This document shows, one piece after another, positions 16,640 through 18,283 of a stretch of DNA of 18,283 nt; positions within the stretch are counted from its first letter, which is position 1; every line of letters begins with the position of its first letter. The notes below the pieces were generated by a model that had not been told where the DNA came from, did not search any database, and was given only the letters and a program-made list of their open reading frames with translations. Source of the stretch: Blastomyces gilchristii SLH14081 (lineage: Eukaryota > Ascomycota > Eurotiomycetes > Onygenales > Ajellomycetaceae); NCBI RefSeq assembly GCF_000003855.2, contig NW_003101681.1:1376197-1394479 (forward strand), read 5' to 3'. Position numbers and translations under genes: made by a program.

Positions 16640-18283
16640 AGACTGTTTAGATAGTATATCAGCAGAGTTAAGCTGATCTAAATAATATCAGATATAGAAA
16701 TTATACTCTGAAAGCAGCTCTGCTCATCTGACTTAATATTCTATCAAGCTCTTTGTTATTAAGAAGTAATGTAGATTTGTATAATCAGTGAGAACTTGTA
16801 CTAAATACTTACTACTCTGAAGATAATATTATCAGATCTTAAAGAATTCAACAATTACTAATATCTCTTGATTATAAGATTGAATCTTCCCTGTGTAAGT
16901 GATAACTTCTTGAAGAAGAAGATCACTGATCTTTATTCACAGTATTTTATAGACTTCATGAAAAAATCTTCTCTTACAGACATTTCATTATCTGTATTCT
17001 CAGAGATTATTATTCTCTGATTCTTTCAATGTTGAAAGATCTCTGATATCAACTGTGAAAAGATTTCACAGACTTTATTCCTGAATATATCAGTCTTACA
17101 CTGACTGAATAGATTGGGATTAAAGTGATTCAGCATTGTGACATCTGTAAAAGCTTGTTTTAATTCTGTAAATATCTGTATAATATCTTGAGTGAGAGTA
17201 AATAGTTCTGTTTTTCTGTCTTTAACACTTCTCCTTAATAGATCTGTAAGAGAGACAGTAATCTGTGAATATGTATAGATGAATCATCTATAGAAATTTA
17301 TAAATTTTAGAAACATCTGCATCTTATAGTATATTCACAGTATCAGTCAGTTTTCAATGATAAAGACTCAGCTTCTGTTTATTGAAATGTCATTAATCTT
17401 AATAATATAATCTAAGAAATCAATCTTCTGCATGTAGAATGAACATTTCTCAGTGTTTGTATAAAGTTAATACTGTTTCAAGTGACTTAACACTTCTTGA
17501 ATATGAGTATCATGTTCTTCTTCTGTTTTTGAGAAGATTAGAATATTATTCAAGTATACTATATAGAAGATATTGACAAGGCTCTGCAGTGTCTTATTTA
17601 TATAGATCTGAAAGATAGCTGAAGTGTTACAGAGATTAAAAGATAAAACAAGATATTCAAAATTACTTTACTTAATATGAAAAGCTGTTTTTCAAATGTC
17701 ATTTTTATTAACTCTGATTCTATAATAGATATTCTGTATATCAATCTTTAAGAACATCTTTGCTTCAGATAATTAATCAATTATTTTATTAATTAATAAT
17801 AATAAATAGTGATTCTTAATTATCATCTTATTAAAATCTCTGTAGTCTATACATAGATATAGTCTACTGTTCTTCTTAAACACAAATAGTATAAATGTCT
17901 CTGTTGAACTCTTTAATGAGTGTATTCAGTTCTTTGATTACACTTTCTCAAGATATTTATACAGAACATTTAATTTCTTTACTGATAAGTTATAAAGAGA
18001 TCTGTACAGTACTATTATATCATCTTCAAGACAGATTCTATATTATATCTTAATATTAGAAAACTTCACTACTTTTCTTTCTAAAAAGACATTTTTATAA
18101 TCTGTAAAGAGATGTTGTATTTATCTGTCTTTAATAACAGATACTGCTGTTAATCTTGTAGTAAGAGTGATAACTTCTTTATCTATTCTCAAGTCTCAGT
18201 CATCTGCTACACAGTATATTAACTCTATCTTTTTCTTAAGATTCTTTTAATGAAACTCTTCAGATTTCTCTATCACTGTCTAA
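16640..18283 (-). pseudogene. Gypsy A pol, right copy: reverse transcriptase and RNase H
   Basis: The reverse transcriptase reads YRSLYNLSVKKLNVLYKYLE (about 18010), ETFILFVFKKNSRLYLCIDY, FLKIDIQNIYYRI (motif A, Asp kept) and INKTLQSLVNIF, then the catalytic box as YLNN (17556-17545) followed by ILIFSKTEEH. The usual YLDD has lost both Asp. The thumb has EKCSFYMQKIDFLDYII. RNase H begins about 17180 (FTELKQAFTDVTMLNHFNP, then KTDIFRNKVCEIFSQL for 'eTDaSgyavGavLSQ'). It runs through FFKKLS to about 16650. RT and the start of RNase H share one frame. A frame change lies between RNase H and integrase. It would make cDNA in cytoplasmic particles; this copy is inactive. Confidence 0.88.

Larger units (their letters stand above)
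14880..18283 (-). mobile_element. Ty3/gypsy family A (chromovirus), right copy, truncated by window end
   Basis: Domain order on the - strand is reverse transcriptase, RNase H, integrase zinc finger, integrase core, integrase C-terminus and chromodomain, which is the Ty3/gypsy chromovirus order. Gag and protease would lie beyond 18283. The integrase part is homologous to 1420-2437. The 3' LTR was not located; it may lie in 14099-14880 or beyond the LINE. Confidence 0.85.

Noticed and set aside
1..18283. CRISPR array, bacterial operon, phage or plasmid interpretation
   Set aside because: There are no regularly spaced repeats with unique spacers, no ribosome-binding-site-spaced genes and no coding density. 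All recognisable proteins are eukaryotic transposon products.

Overview
This window looks like an AT-rich, gene-free block of a filamentous ascomycete (Pezizomycotina) genome. It consists of mutated transposable elements nested in one another. Two things support this. First, the element families are typical of that group: a Tad1-like non-LTR retrotransposon, two chromodomain Ty3/gypsy elements, and an hAT transposase with the fungal C-terminal signature. Second, the decay looks like repeat-induced point mutation (RIP). CpG is almost absent outside a few sharply bounded islands, GG and CC are rare, Trp and Gln codons have become stops, and the two copies of one gypsy differ largely by CA/TA and TG/TA changes. 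No intact host gene, tRNA or rRNA was found.

Layout. 1-1420 (+): 3' part of an hAT transposon, with the transposase dimerisation domain still readable. 1420-2437 (+): integrase fragment of gypsy family A. 2438-4839 (-): gypsy family B, covering the RNase H tail, integrase and chromodomain. It is interrupted at 4023-4280 by a clean solo LTR with a perfect 5-bp target-site duplication. 4840-4893: a tiny CpG-rich island that begins like an LTR end (TGTAACG). 4894-6441: degraded DNA I could not assign. 6455-14085 (-): an apparently full-length Tad1-like LINE of about 7.6 kb. It has a (TTA)6 tail, a 13-bp target-site duplication, ORF1 (494 codons) with three zinc knuckles, and ORF2 (1320 codons) with endonuclease, reverse transcriptase, RNase H and a Cys-rich tail. 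Its first 650 bp are GC-rich and hardly mutated. 14099-14880: unassigned. 14880-18283 (-): the second copy of gypsy A, from reverse transcriptase to chromodomain, running off the window.

Nothing here is expected to make a working protein. The interest lies in the record of insertion order and mutation. ORF1 and ORF2 of the LINE keep one reading frame from end to end although riddled with stops, so decay was by substitution and not by indels. Polymerase catalytic aspartates have become Asn in both retroelement types. The solo LTR and the LINE 5' end escaped mutation, which suggests that they are younger or were single-copy when mutation acted. I found no previously undescribed functional system.
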